Source: Rhynchopus euleeides
Taxonomy: Eukaryota; Euglenozoa; Diplonemea; Diplonemida; Diplonemidae
NCBI GenBank assembly: GCA_963210315.1
Contig: OY723245.1
Span: 1,315,910-1,379,909, forward strand
DNA: 64,000 bases
Reading direction: 5' to 3'
Shown: positions 1 through 10,694 of the stretch, in pieces
Layout: the number at the start of each line of letters is the position of its first letter
Position numbering within the stretch: the stretch's first letter is position 1
Program-made: the position numbers and the translations under genes
The notes under the pieces: generated by a model
Seen by the model: the letters and a program-made list of their open reading frames with translations, nothing else
Told to the model about the DNA's origin: nothing
Database searches by the model: none

Positions 1-61
1 TCAGGGACTCTGTACGCCGTCCGATCACCTGGTCCAAGTCCCCGAGTCGCAGAAAGCGCTG

Positions 62-169
62 TAAATATTATGGAACGAAAAAAATCTGGAACGCCAACCC
101 ACCAGCGTTCCATAATATTTACGTTCCATAATATTTACGTTCCATAATATTTACGTTCCAAAATATTTA
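62..169. repeat. 16-bp AT-rich tandem repeat with an inverted copy
   Basis: The unit CGTTCCATAATATTTA occurs four times head to tail at 106-121, 122-137, 138-153 and 154-169 (the last with one change). One copy in reverse orientation lies at 62-77. The array can fold into a stem. It is probably the end of an element that starts left of the window. Confidence 0.8.
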
Positions 170-252
170 CGTATACGGTATTTAAATCATGATTGAGATT
201 GAGGATTTCGGCCCCAGGAAAAAAAGCCCCCAAAAAAAACCCCTGTTTATTC

Positions 253-1456
253 CAGGGCTGTTCCTAACTGGGGGGCTTGTTCCCCACTTTCAGGATTCTG
301 AACTTTTTTTCTAAGAATTTTTGTAAGGGGAAAAAAAGTTTTTTTCTAAGAATTTTGTTAGGGGATTTTTTTCTAAGGTTGTTTCGCAGAGGAAAAAACC
401 TTTTCTAAGTTTTCCCCAGTCGACAGGGCGCGCACAAGGATGGAAGGGAAGTCTGTCCCACGTACCGTTCGCCTTGCTGGCCAACTGGAGAGCCAGACGT
501 TCACTACCGTGGCCTCCGGCGGCTGGGGGGCTCCGCCCCCCAGACCCCCCTGTGGCGTACGTCTCGTACTCAAGTCCTTCGAATCCCATCAGGTCGGGGT
601 CCAACCACTCCAGTCGCCTCTGAGGACGCAGCCAACTCGCACAGAATCTGTACGCCCACACGAACAGATGTTCGCTACCGTGGCCTCCGGCGGCTGGGGG
701 GCTCCGCCCCCCAGACCCCCCATGTAGCGTGTGCCCGTCCATCTATCTCACTTCCCTGGGTACAGTGCAGCGTAGGAGGTCAGCGCCGCATCCATGAAGC
801 GCTTCTTCGAAGCCTGACTGACATCGGACAGGAGGTCGGGCTTCCCCACCTGGGAGGTACACTTGCCGCGTTCGCGACATGCGTGACACGCGACACGCTA
901 CCTGAAACGTGAGTGTGCCTTGCTAACACGGGCATTTCAACGGTCTGCCGACGACCGTTCCCCAAACCAGTAAACCAGCAGTTTTGGAAAATCGGAGAGA
1001 TCACCCTACTGCGCTGAATATGGTGCGCACCACTGCAAAAATCCCCGGGAGCTTTTGGGCTTTCAGACCTGAAGGGGCCAGCAGGGCCAGCGTCGGGGAG
1101 TGGCAGCTTTGTAACTGTCCTCCAGCTGCTGGCATGTCCAGCCCTGCGAGAGTGCCAAGGTGTATTGAGTCCCTGCGGAGCACAACCCCCGATGAGAACG
1201 AGTGCCAGATGATCCTCATTCATTTTCAGCTGTAACGCGCATGAGGGGCACTCTCTGCCGCAAGCATCTCTGGGCATCACTCGAGAGCTGTCAATGATGA
1301 CGCGGAGAGAAATCAGAGAAAAAGTCCCGCCTGACGGGCACGCGCCTGGAAACTGTGGGGGGGCGAGCAAAAAATCCCTTGTAAAAATTCTTAGAAAAAA
1401 CCTGGTTCCCCGACCCAAAAAACCTGGAAAAAGGGCTCGTTCCCCGCCCAGGCCTG
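253..1456 (+). mobile_element. Non-autonomous hAT-type transposon (copy A)
   Basis: The element starts CAGGGCTG and ends CAGGCCTG, and is flanked by identical 8-bp duplications GTTTATTC at 245-252 and 1457-1464, the TSD length of hAT elements. Its first ~240 bp, a middle piece (~1015-1215) and its last ~170 bp match the ends and 5' part of the full-length hAT at 37692-42285. Most of the transposase is deleted, and a block with two copies of a GC-rich cassette (498-552, 668-720) replaces it. It is nearly identical to the right part of copy B (42294-43374), which suggests recent spread. It cannot make transposase and presumably depends on the full-length copy; that dependence is inferred from shared ends. 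Confidence 0.92.
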
Positions 1457-1464
1457 GTTTATTC

Positions 1465-2229
1465 TTGGGGGGTTTTCCCCCCTTTTTTGGGAGTCCCAGT
1501 CTCGGGAAATCTGCATAGAAAGAAAAACTGTGAGGATGGGAACTACCTTGGTGTGAATAAAGAAGAAAATGAGAGACCTGCTGCGCTAGCCCCACCAAGC
1601 AGCCACATCACGACAGGACGTTCTAGTCTTTTCCCCATCACCCACCAGCCCCACGCACAACTCACAACAGTTGAAACAGCAAAACCCCACCCACGACAGG
1701 AAAGGCCTCACAAATGAGAGTCTCGGCAAAAGTCGAAGGCACATTCTGGTGCCACCTTGCTTTGGGGTACTCACGCAAACCCGCAAACCCGGGTTTCCAC
1801 CCCCCATAAAAACGCGTCGACCAGTTTTACTGGGGCGACGATTGGTAAGCCCCGACAAAGCGTCAACCCGGCTACACTGGTTCGACGGTCGATGTCGAAG
1901 AGAGTATGGTGGTCTTGCAGGAACATATGCTCACTGCCGTCTCCGCCGTCAGCCGCCTCCGGCGGCTGGGGGCTCCGCCCCCCAGCAATGGAAGGAGGGA
2001 AGCGCCCTCAAGAGTACTGCCTCCTGGTGGTCCACCGACGGGCAAGCTCAAGCTAATCTAGAGCGTAGTTGTCCATATCCAGCCCGGCATTGAGTGTTTT
2101 GGGGTGTGTTCGTTGCCACTGAGTGGCAACGAGCTCCTGGAACGGGGAAAAAGGGGGCCGAAAAAAATCGGGGCCCAAACGGGTTTTTGGCCACGAACAG
2201 GGCACGAAATATCAGGGGGTCGATTACAG
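1465..2229. other. No gene seen; dispersed repeat fragments
   Basis: This stretch holds a fragment of a dispersed repeat at about 1577-1625 (also at ~7120, ~12540 inverted, ~16113 and ~35880). A GC-rich hairpin cassette at about 1926-1986 resembles the one inside copies A and B. A small perfect stem (GTTGCCACT/AGTGGCAAC) lies near 2112-2131. Short open frames here overlap repeats and show no recognisable protein. Confidence 0.6.
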
Positions 2230-2626
2230 CACGGTTTGCCCCCCGGGCGGGATCCCGGGCGGGCCCGGCCGGGTTCCGGGAAATTCCGGGATTCCCGGGA
2301 TTCCCGGCCGGGATCCCGGGATCCCGGCCGGGAAATCCCGGGATGACCCCGGGGTATCCCGGGGTCATCCCGGGACCCCCCCGGGGTCAGGTGTAGGTGG
2401 GTGGTAAGATGACTTGAGAGTTTTGCACATTGCACATTGCACGCTGCCGTTGCCCCCTTCCCCTTTGCGATCCACCCGATGTCATTAGTTTTTGCTGGAC
2501 CCGACTATTTCACCTCACATATACCGCACGTGACTTGGACCCCACAACCCCGCCCCGCCCCCCCCCCCCCCACGTAACTGCGCCGCATACACACACCCGG
2601 CAGAGAAACCTTCCACAACAGCAAAC

Positions 2627-3970
2627 ATGCACCGTACTCTTTTGTTACTCCTCATTTTTTTTTCCTTCCTGCTCGTTGGTGATGCAGCACCAGGGCAGAA
2701 AGGAGGGAAGAGGGCGAGGGATGATGCGGATGACGGCGACAGCGATGGCGACGGCGGCAAGAGCCGCAAGCAACCTCGCCGAGGCAAGGCGGAGGTAGCG
2801 GCCCCGGAACCGGACCCCACCACTGACAACGACGACGACGACGACGACATCGACGACGCCATTGAGGCGGTGCTGAAGGAGGTGAAGCGGAAGAGGCAGC
2901 CGCTGATCGATTTGGCCGTCGCTGAAGGGGTCCTCACAGAGAATGAGAAAGCCCCCCTCATGCCGAAGATCGCCCGCCTGATTGCTCTCGGACGGAAGAA
3001 GAAGGAGCTCGCCGCCAGCGCAGTGGCCTTGCGCACGCCGACGGGGAAGTTGCGCCGCCCGGCAAAGGCCGCCCTCGCCGAGAGCCTCAGCAGCCAAGCT
3101 GACCTGACCCCCCCGAAGCTGCAGCCTGCCCAGTCTTTGTCGACCCGCTTCTCCGAGTTCAAGTGGCTTTCAGTCAAGACGAAAGCGGAGGCCACGACCG
3201 ACGGGTACAGGTTCGCGAAGGCCACGGCGAGATGCTGCGACGAGCTGAAGACCGTCGGTTCTGAGGCGCTTCAGGACATGCTGACGGAGTTCGTCCGTGC
3301 CGCGGCGCCGGTAAGAGCCGCTTTGTCGCGGTACAGCAACGCGCAGGCACCCGGGACGGTTGGATCGGCGACGATCTACGCGGAGGTGGAGGAGCTGATC
3401 GACATCCTCCAGAGGGCGAGCACGGGGGATGGACTCGCAGCCCGCGTGTCCAAGACCTTCTACAACGGTCTGCAGAGCCGGTGGCGCGAATCCTCGGAAA
3501 CGGGCCGGGGGTTCTACCTCTCTGTGCGCCAGCTGACTCCGGAGGGGTACGAGACCCTGGAGATGCTGGATGACCTGCTGCCACGCGAAGACCTCGGCAA
3601 GCACATCGGCTTCGACGTCACCGCGCCCATGTACCAGGCGTACACTTCGGCAGTGTCGGAGCACGAGGTCGGCTCAGAGAGGGTATTCTGGAAACGCCAG
3701 CTTACCAACGAGACGCTCAAGCCTCTTGCTGAGCGTGTGTTGTTTCTCCTCACCTTGCCCCCTTCCTGCACAGCACCTGACAGCGCACTCTCTGTCATGA
3801 TGCAAGCCATCCCCGTGTGCCGGAGTGCTATGTCCCGCGACTCCCACGCAAAGCTCTCGCTCTTGGCCATCAATCAAGATGTGCGAGGTGCGTACGGCAA
3901 GGAGTGTGGCTTCCGGCGGACATTCCCGTCACTCCGTGTGAATGACGCTGAGAGTGACGATGAGGAGTGA
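2627..3970 (+). CDS. Acidic protein resembling the C-terminal end of a hAT transposase
   Basis: The open frame is 447 codons. Residues ~20-80 are charged and nuclear-looking (KKR/RR clusters, then a run of Asp encoded by GAC repeats). Residues ~170-300 look helical and resemble the pre-dimerisation helices of hAT transposases. Residues ~345-425 follow the hAT dimerisation pattern: FWK, LKPLAERV, LPPS, then MS and LLAIN spaced as in the family. The catalytic RNase H part is absent, so it could not transpose DNA alone. The start is doubtful: the hydrophobic first 18 residues look like a signal peptide, but they are encoded by a pyrimidine tract ending in GATGCAG, exactly like a 3' splice site, so an upstream exon may supply the true N-terminus. 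The protein ends in an acidic tail (SDDEE). The hAT assignment is by eye and could be wrong. Confidence 0.5.
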   Translation: MHRTLLLLLIFFSFLLVGDAAPGQKGGKRARDDADDGDSDGDGGKSRKQPRRGKAEVAAPEPDPTTDNDDDDDDIDDAIEAVLKEVKRKRQPLIDLAVAEGVLTENEKAPLMPKIARLIALGRKKKELAASAVALRTPTGKLRRPAKAALAESLSSQADLTPPKLQPAQSLSTRFSEFKWLSVKTKAEATTDGYRFAKATARCCDELKTVGSEALQDMLTEFVRAAAPVRAALSRYSNAQAPGTVGSATIYAEVEELIDILQRASTGDGLAARVSKTFYNGLQSRWRESSETGRGFYLSVRQLTPEGYETLEMLDDLLPREDLGKHIGFDVTAPMYQAYTSAVSEHEVGSERVFWKRQLTNETLKPLAERVLFLLTLPPSCTAPDSALSVMMQAIPVCRSAMSRDSHAKLSLLAINQDVRGAYGKECGFRRTFPSLRVNDAESDDEE

Positions 3971-5646
3971 TTTGTCCGGCACAGTGTGTGCGTCCGTGTG
4001 TGTGTATATCGTATTCCTTGCTGTCTGTGTCTGACGTCTTGTTCTGCAGCTGTGAGACGTCGTATGATGCTGATTGCCCTCCGATGCCATCAGCTGCTTT
4101 GGAGTCACGAGGGTATTGTGGCTCCCTTCGGAGGTTGTTGTTGCAGTGCATGTACTGCTTTTGTGTTTGTAGTTTGCCGGATCAGAAAGTCAGGAGAAGC
4201 GAATCGCGCGGCGCCCCAGCCCCAGACCCCAGCCCCTGCCACTTGCCACTTGTGTGCTGCCTTCGTGTGTGCGCCTGTGCCTCCCTGTTCTGCATTTGGT
4301 TGCCCTCGCGGGTATCACGATACAGAGCAGTCCACCCCCTCCCCCCCCCAAAAATCGTTCGCATCATCTTGGCGCCCATTCCTTCCACTTTCTGTGGATG
4401 TGTTTGGTATTTCCGAACGGAATTTTCCAGCGTCAAGACTGATACCTCGCCGTTTTCGAGTCAGTCACTTCCACCGCCGCTGCGATTTGCGTACCGGTAG
4501 TTGTGCAGAAATGCTAACATTTAATTTGCTCTGTGGAACCTGGACTGCACCTTCTGGGATGTGAGTCTGTAGATAGTTGGACAGTTGCAGTACCCATCTG
4601 TTAGAAAGCTGAAAGGAACCTTGTCGGGCGATCAAGGACGACTGAGGGTTCAGTTTGAGTTTAATGTGGTCCAAGGGTACAACAGACATCACTGCTTGCA
4701 GATCCCTCTTGCTTGTCCCTCTGGTAACTTCCAACGGCTCAAACTCCTCGACTTCCTTGGGTGGGCATTTGCCATACCTGACGTAAAACAGTGATGCTTC
4801 GTGCTAGTGGTGAACCTGACGTTAGTAAAGGAAGGGTGCTGCGGCTGTCCACGAGGGGCTCTGATGCCTCCTCACGGTGCCTGGTTGGTCGGTTCAGGTG
4901 AAACAGAGCAAATTTAGTGTTAGGGGGATGCCTCTGGTCAAGGCCTTTTCACAAAAATTGACCCACGGCGCCGAGTTGGGCCGTTGGTTCCTGGTTGTAG
5001 CTCGGTCTACGCCAGGTTCCACACCCCGTCATCGCAAAACGTACGCATACACAGAGGCAAAACACAACAGCCTCTGTGGTACGGGAGCATGGCGGGAGGA
5101 AATTTTGCCTTTTGGTCAAATAGGCACCCTTTTGTAATCACTTGACCCGCAGGGTGGCTGAGTCTTATCAGACAGGCCGACCTACATGTTGATCAGTGGA
5201 ACCACACAACCTGTTCAACCTGCCCCCGGGGTGGCTGAGTCCACCCCTGCCGTAGCGTAAGATAAGCCTACGTCGACCCTCGTCGTCCTCTTCGTCGTCC
5301 TAGGACTGTGGAGTTCAGCAACCAGGAGGATGCGGAACTGCTGTGAGCTGCACACTCTCTTGACACACCTGCACGTATCTGCGTTACACTCGTGGTAACC
5401 CCGAACCCTGTATTTATACAGGAGACTTCCATCTGGGACAGTTTCTGTTCCAGATGAGCTTTGACAGTGGTAGCCATCTTTGCTATGGAGCCATCGTCAT
5501 TGCTATCGTCGTCACTCGGACCCATGAGCAGTGGATACAATTGGTGTGGAAGGAGAGGGTGCGGTTCTGGATCAGCAGGTCTGAATCTGAAACTGGGGAC
5601 TGAAAGCCATAGGTCTGAGATGACCTCGGTCCAAGCGACCTGAGAC
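3971..5646. other. No gene seen inside the foldback element
   Basis: This is the downstream interior of the element at 2230-5797. Composition is mixed, with no long frame of coding character and no internal repeat that I can see. It may be the 3' UTR of the 2627-3970 ORF followed by non-coding element sequence. Confidence 0.5.
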
Positions 5647-5799
5647 TGAGAACCCCCGGGATTCCCGGCCGGACCCCGGCCGGACCCGGCCGGGATTTCC
5701 CCGGGATCCCGGCCGGGATTTCAAAATCCCGGTCCCGGGCCCGGAATTTCCGGGCCCGGCCGGGGTTTCCCGGGATCCTGCCGGGGGGCAAACCGTGAA

Positions 5800-6110
5800 A
5801 ACCGATCGGTTTTTCTAAACCGATCAGTTTGTCAGAACAAAACCGATCGGTTTTTCGAAACCGATCGGTTTGTCAGAACAAAACCGATCGGTTTTTCGAA
5901 ACCGATCAGTTTGTCAGAACAAAACCGATCGGTTTTTCGAAACCGATCGGTTTGTTGGAACAAAACCGATCGGTTTTTCGAAACCGATCAGTTTGTCAGA
6001 ACAAAACCGATCGGTTTTTCGAAACCGATCAGTTTGTTGGAACAAAACCGATCGGTTTAGTTGAACAAAACCAAACCGATCGGTTTTTCTAAACCGATCG
6101 GTTGAAAAAC
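5800..6110. repeat. 41-bp minisatellite with CCGATCGG palindromes
   Basis: About six units of 41 bp run head to tail. Each holds two dyads, AAACCGATCGGTTT and a variant with ATCAG, separated by TTCG and by TTGTCAGAAC or TTGTTGGAAC. Because 41 is not a multiple of 3 and the unit lacks stops, several frames stay open (for example 5829-6092). These are not genes. The array abuts the right end of the foldback element at 5797. Confidence 0.95.
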
Positions 6111-7802
6111 CGAGGTTGTTCCGACCAACAGGAGGTTGTTCTGGGGCGTTTTTGACCAACAGCGGGTTGTTCCGACCCGCTGTAGGTCGCCCGTGGCCAA
6201 AAAGTGACCGACACCCCGCTGTTCTTGGTGTGTTTCTGACCAAGTGTCGTTTGTTTCTGCGTTGTTCTGCCCTGGGAGTACTCTCTGGCGGCAGTCTGGC
6301 CCCAAGGTGAAGTGGCCTGCACCCGCACATGTCCAAAAGTGTGTTTTTTGACATTGTCGGAGTGTGTGCGGGGTCCGGGAGGCTGTTTTTTTGAGCCGAA
6401 TTGACCAAATTAATTTCCGTCAGGGGGTCTTCGCTGGCCGGTATGCTTCGTTATTGTTCGTCAGTTTTTCACCTAATTCAACAGGAAATGCACCAAAATG
6501 CACTGACTATCACCCCGTAGCGAAGACCCCCTCACACTTTTTTTGTGAGGGATGGCTGGAGGTAGGCCCCCTCTCCAAAAAGGCCTCACAGGCGGAGGCG
6601 TACAACGTGGTCTGTTGTCGTCTGAGGGCGCGGGCAGGCAAGCGGGCGCGGGCGAGCCGGCCAGGGGCGCGGGGGTCTTCGCAGCGGAGTTCCCAGGGGT
6701 CCCAGAGCCAGGGGAGTAGGGCCGCCAGGGGAGCGAGATAGCCGTAGGTCGGCTCCCCCCCCCCCCCCCCCCCCCCCCCCCTACCCCCCTCTTTCCTTTC
6801 GCCCCTCCCCCCCCCCTCCCGTTCCCCACCCCCGTGCCCCCTTCCCCTTTCTTCCGGTGAATGCGCCAGCGGAGTCGGTCCACGCCCTCGCTGTCAGTCG
6901 CTTTCGCCTCTCCCCCCCTGCCCCCCCCCCCTTTACCTCGCCCCCTTTTCCCCTCACCAGCGGGCTGCCCCTTGTGAATGGTAGACTTACCTACAGCCCC
7001 TTGTTCATGCCGCCAGCACGGAGCCCCACGCAGCTCAACCCCGGCCAGTGCGCGGTTTGTTTGCCCTAGAGCTTTGTTGTTCGTGTAGTTCATGTTACAG
7101 TGCTAAGAGCCCGTAGAAGCAAAAGTAGAACCTGCTGCGCTAGCCCCACCAAGCAGCCACAGTACGACAGGACGCGCGCAGGCACCGGGCCCCCTCTCCA
7201 AAAAAAAAGGCCCCCTCTAACCCCGTGGGCTCGACTTCATCGAGTTCCTCTAACGGCAGGGTGTAGAGGATGGTGTACGTGTCGTCGTCGTTTTTACGGA
7301 GCACCCCCGCGTGGCGTGAGTACTCTGTGGAAATACCGAATTTACCGTTTTTACCGTTTTTACCGCTAGTTTACCGCTGGGCCTTTGTCACAAAACCGGT
7401 TTTTTTTACCGGTAACCGGACATGGGACACGCGGGACAGGCGGACCGGTAAAACCGGTAGGTGGCACCGGTTTTTTTGTGTCTTGTCAAAACTTTTTTGG
7501 CGGTTTTCTGGTGACCGTCCATAGGGGGACCCTTTTCAAAAAATTTTCCGGGGTGGGCCTATTTTGCATATTTGAGCCCGATTTCAAAGGAATTTCTGAG
7601 TTTTGAGCCCGTTTTGAGGCCTAAAACGCGTCATCGAATTTCCATTTTTCTGCCCATACGGGCAGGGACTTGGCCAAAATAGCTCAAAAAATTTTCCGGG
7701 GGGCTTCGCCCCCCGGACCCCCCATGTGGGGGGCTCCGCCCCCCACGCCCCCCGCCCCCCCCAGGGATCAAGAATACGCGTCTGACCCCCCACGTATTCG
7801 TA
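6111..7802. other. No gene seen; repeats and C-rich low complexity
   Basis: The stretch contains an inverted repeat (AGGGGGTCTTCGCT near 6423, AGCGAAGACCCCCT near 6520), poly-C and C/T-rich tracts at about 6750-6960, and a dispersed repeat at 7018-7200 (second copy ~35775-35950). ACCGGT-rich DNA lies at about 7330-7480, and two GGGGGCTCCGCCCCC-like hairpins at about 7697-7755. Frames through the C tracts are composition artefacts. Confidence 0.6.
7018..7200 (+). repeat. Dispersed ~180-bp repeat, copy 1
   Basis: It matches ~35775-35950 at roughly four bases in five. Shared words include GCAGCTCAACCCCGG, TTGTTGTTCGTGT and AGTAGAACCTGCTGCGCTAG. Shorter pieces of its 3' half recur at ~1577, ~16113 and, inverted, ~12540. 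It looks like a SINE-sized dispersed repeat, but I could not place pol III A and B boxes, so the class is open. Confidence 0.6.
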
Positions 7803-8229
7803 TTAACCCTTTAAGTCCCAAGGCGCAATATATTGCGCCTACACTTTCGGTTCACATTTTGTTGGCACGCATTTTTGTCTTTTTGGAAAACCCTGGGCAC
7901 CATGAAAAGGGTTTGGACAGTTCTTTTCAAGACAACAAAAATCGACGAGATATCTGTCTGTCGGTTGCCCGCCGTCACCCCTGAGAATCAGGGCCCAGGT
8001 TGGGTTTTCAGGTGAAAACAGCATTCTGGGCCCTTGGCTTTCTGTGCACACCCCAACAAGGTCTGGCATACTTTGCCGGGGGTCTTTGTGCCCGACCCTG
8101 GCCATCCGGTAAAGGGGACTCGAGAACCTTTCCAAGGAATCAAGACCCGCCCAGATACACCCCGATGTGGTGCACGTGTCAACTGAAGGCAAGGGAGTGC
8201 CTGATTGTCAATTCCTCGCCTGTCAAATG

Positions 8230-8610
8230 TACCTGGGACCCCCCGTGTTTAAGTCCCCCCCCCCTTGGAGACGATTTTCGGCCGGGGGTGACTTAAACAC
8301 GGGGGGCGGACCTAAACGCAGGGGGCTTGAACACGGGGGTGGCACGGTGGAGACCAAGAAGACCTCTTCCGCTTCCGTCGTAGGGGGGTGATTCTGGTCC
8401 GGATGGACTTTTGGCACCCCCCTTTTTCGACTCTGACAGCACCTGGAGGGCACCAGGTGGCCTCGCGGCCACTTGATGACCCTCCAGACCGGCCCACCCC
8501 CGTGTTTAGGTCCACCTGTGTTTAGTCCCCTGCCAGACCCCCAGGGGGGGACTTAAACACGGGGGTAAGGGAGGGGGACTTATACACGGGGGGTCCCAGG
8601 TATGGGTGAT
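8230..8610 (+). repeat. Subterminal inverted block, left arm
   Basis: It contains repeated CCCCCGTGTTTAAGTCCCC and its complement, plus the unique stretch GAAGAGGTCTTCTTGGTCTC in reverse. The same block appears inverted at 10695-11010. The pair frames the 41-bp array inside the piggyBac-like element and may be an older element carried along. Confidence 0.8.
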
Positions 8611-9111
8611 ATCTTATCCGGCTTTGGGCCGTGCCCAGATTGAGCCAAGCTCTACTAGAAGAGTGTCTGATCTACTTGGGGTAGACTGGCGTACCGCCCC
8701 AAGAGGGGGTGTGACAAAAAATATATTTTTTTCCCTTTGTGTTTTCTAGGTCCGCAAGGTCCCAAAAATCACTTTTTGGGCACATTTTTCAGAGGTCGCC
8801 AGAGGTCGCCACCCGGGAAATGCCATTTTTGGGGTTAAAAAACGGTTTTTCACCTTGCCCTCGTGAACTAGGTGGGGAAGGCGACGGTCAGACGCAAAAT
8901 AAATGGAGGACCCCAAAGGAGGGTCCGCATCAGGCGGAAATCAGCAGAACCTCGCTCCAGACCACATTGTGGGCCAGGACAGGGTCGGGAAGAGCATAAA
9001 ACACCAGAAAACCGGTCCAGGAGGTCTCTCTGGGGCTCAAATCCCCTGAAAAGGGGTCTGAACAGGTGGCGACCGAAGGGCGACCAATGGTGCCCACGGA
9101 GTTCCTCATCC

Positions 9112-10420
9112 CAAACTTGGGACCCACCGAAAAATGGACCAGATGGTGGTCCCAAATTAGGGACCGACCAACAAAGCGACCAGATGGTGGTCCCAATTTT
9201 GGGACCGACCCATAAAGCGACCAGATGGCGGTCCCAAATTTGGGACCGACCAATAAAGCGACCAGATAGCGGTCCCAAATTTGGGACCGATCGAGAAAGC
9301 GACCAGATGGTGGTCCCAAATTTGGGACCGACCGAAAAATTGGCCAGATGGCGGTCCCAAATTTGGGACCGACCCGTAAAGCGACCAGATGGTGGTCCCA
9401 ATTTAGGGACCGACCCATAAAGCGACCAGATGGCGGTCCCAAATTTGGGACCGACCAATAAAGCGACCAGATGGTGGTCCCAAATTTGGGACCGACCAAC
9501 AAAGCGACCAGATAGCGGTCCCAAATTTGGGACCGACCGAGAAAGCGACCAGATGGTGGTCCCAAATTTGGGACCGACCGAAAAATTGGCCAGATGGCGG
9601 TCCCAAGTTTGGGACCGACCCGTAAAGCGACCAGATGGTGGTCCCAATTTTGGGACCGACCCATAAAGCGACCAGATGGCGGTCCCAAATTTGGGACCGA
9701 CCAACAAAGCGACCAGATGGCGGTCCCAAATTTGGGACCGACCGAGAAAGCGACCAGATGGTGGTCCCAAATTTGGGACCGACCGAAAAATTTGCCAGAT
9801 GGCGGTCCCAAATTTGGGACCGACCCGTAAAGCGACCAGATGGTGGTCCCAATTTTGGGACCGACCCATAAAGCGACCAGATGGCGGTCCCAAATTTGGG
9901 ACCGACCGAGAAAGCGACCAGATGGTGGTCCCAAATTTGGGACCGACCAACAAAGCGACCAGATGGCGGTCCCAAATTTGGGACCGACCGAGAAAGCGAC
10001 CAGATGGTGGTCCCAAATTTGGGACCGACCGAAAAATTGGCCAGATGGCGGTCCCAAATTTGGGACCGACCAATAAAGCGACCAGATGGTGGTCCCAAAT
10101 TTGGGACCGACCAACAAAGCGACCAGATGGCGGTCCCAAATTTGGGACCGACCCATAAAGCGACCAGATGGCGGTCCCAAATTTGGGACCGACCGAAAAA
10201 TTGACCAGATGGCGGTCCCAAATTTGGGACCGACCGAGAAAGCGACCAGATGGTGGTCCCAAATTTGGGACCGCCATCTGGTCGCTTTCTCGGTCGGTCC
10301 CAATTTTGGGACCGCCATCTGGTCGCTTTTTTGGTCGGTCCCAATTGTGGGACCACCATCTGGTCGCTTTATGGGTCGGTCCCAAATTTGGGACCGCCAT
10401 CTGGTCGCTTTATTGGTCGG
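9112..10420. repeat. 41-bp minisatellite with an 18-bp perfect palindrome, array inverted near its right end
   Basis: About 28 units of 41 bp run from 9112 to 10263, each with GGTCCCAAATTTGGGACC followed by GACC, a variable AAAGCGACCAGATGG or AAATTGGCCAGATGG linker and the next palindrome. At 10263/10264 the array turns round and about four units continue in reverse orientation to 10420. Every frame on the minus strand is open for 300-515 codons purely because the unit lacks stops. These translations are period artefacts, not proteins. Confidence 0.97.
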
Positions 10421-10694
10421 TGAACATCCTTCAGGATTTTGAAGGCACGTCTCACACCGGTTGGTGCTGTGTCGCATTCCAGGGGATAGTCCTTCACTTG
10501 GGTACGATTCGGCGCGACTGAGTCATCAAGCTTCATCCACCTGCCTCTCATGGTGGCGTTGGGTTTTCGCACGCTGCGCCGCATTTTCACCCGGCCGAAC
10601 TCAAAAACCCAAAGTCTACTGAAGATAGTCTGGCCTCTCCACAACATGTGATGGGAAAATGTTGAGGTCGGGCCATGCCAGCCCTGGCACGAGA

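Larger units (their letters stand above)
2230..5797. mobile_element. Foldback-type element with ~150-bp GC palindromic ends
   Basis: Both ends carry the same 17-bp terminus in inverted orientation: CACGGTTTGCCCCCCGG at 2230-2246 and its reverse complement ending at 5797. Each is followed inward by about 150 bp made almost only of CCCGGG, CCGGCCGG and GGGATCCCGG blocks. The arms are similar but not identical. I see no target-site duplication, so the superfamily is unassigned. The enclosed ORF at 2627-3970 resembles the end of a hAT transposase, which makes a transposon origin likely. Confidence 0.6.

Noticed and set aside
576..640. tRNA-like TTCGAATCCC word
   Set aside because: No acceptor stem or other arms fit around it; it lies in the hAT cassette block. 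No tRNA or rRNA gene was found in the window.
780..1598. 272-codon minus-strand ORF
   Set aside because: It runs antisense through hAT copy A and its repeats; no domain and no coding bias.
2627..2690. Secretion signal at the start of the 2627-3970 ORF
   Set aside because: The hydrophobic codons coincide with a pyrimidine tract and CAG acceptor, and the rest of the protein looks nuclear; not counted as evidence of secretion.
5829..6092. ORFs with repeated NRSVFRNRSVCQ
   Set aside because: Translation of the CCGATCGG 41-bp minisatellite, open in several frames.
6751..6960. Poly-G/C-encoded ORFs (for example 6473-7093 minus)
   Set aside because: Homopolymer C tracts give Gly-rich frames without coding features.
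9112..10420. Possible CRISPR array (regular palindromic repeats with variable linkers)
   Set aside because: The linkers are near-identical variants, not unique spacers; there is no leader or cas gene, and the context is eukaryotic.
8868..10477. Minus-strand ORFs of 318-515 codons (and several plus-strand ones) with WSLYGSVPNLGPPSGRF-type repeats
   Set aside because: They are translations of the 41-bp satellite in all frames; the unit simply lacks stop codons.
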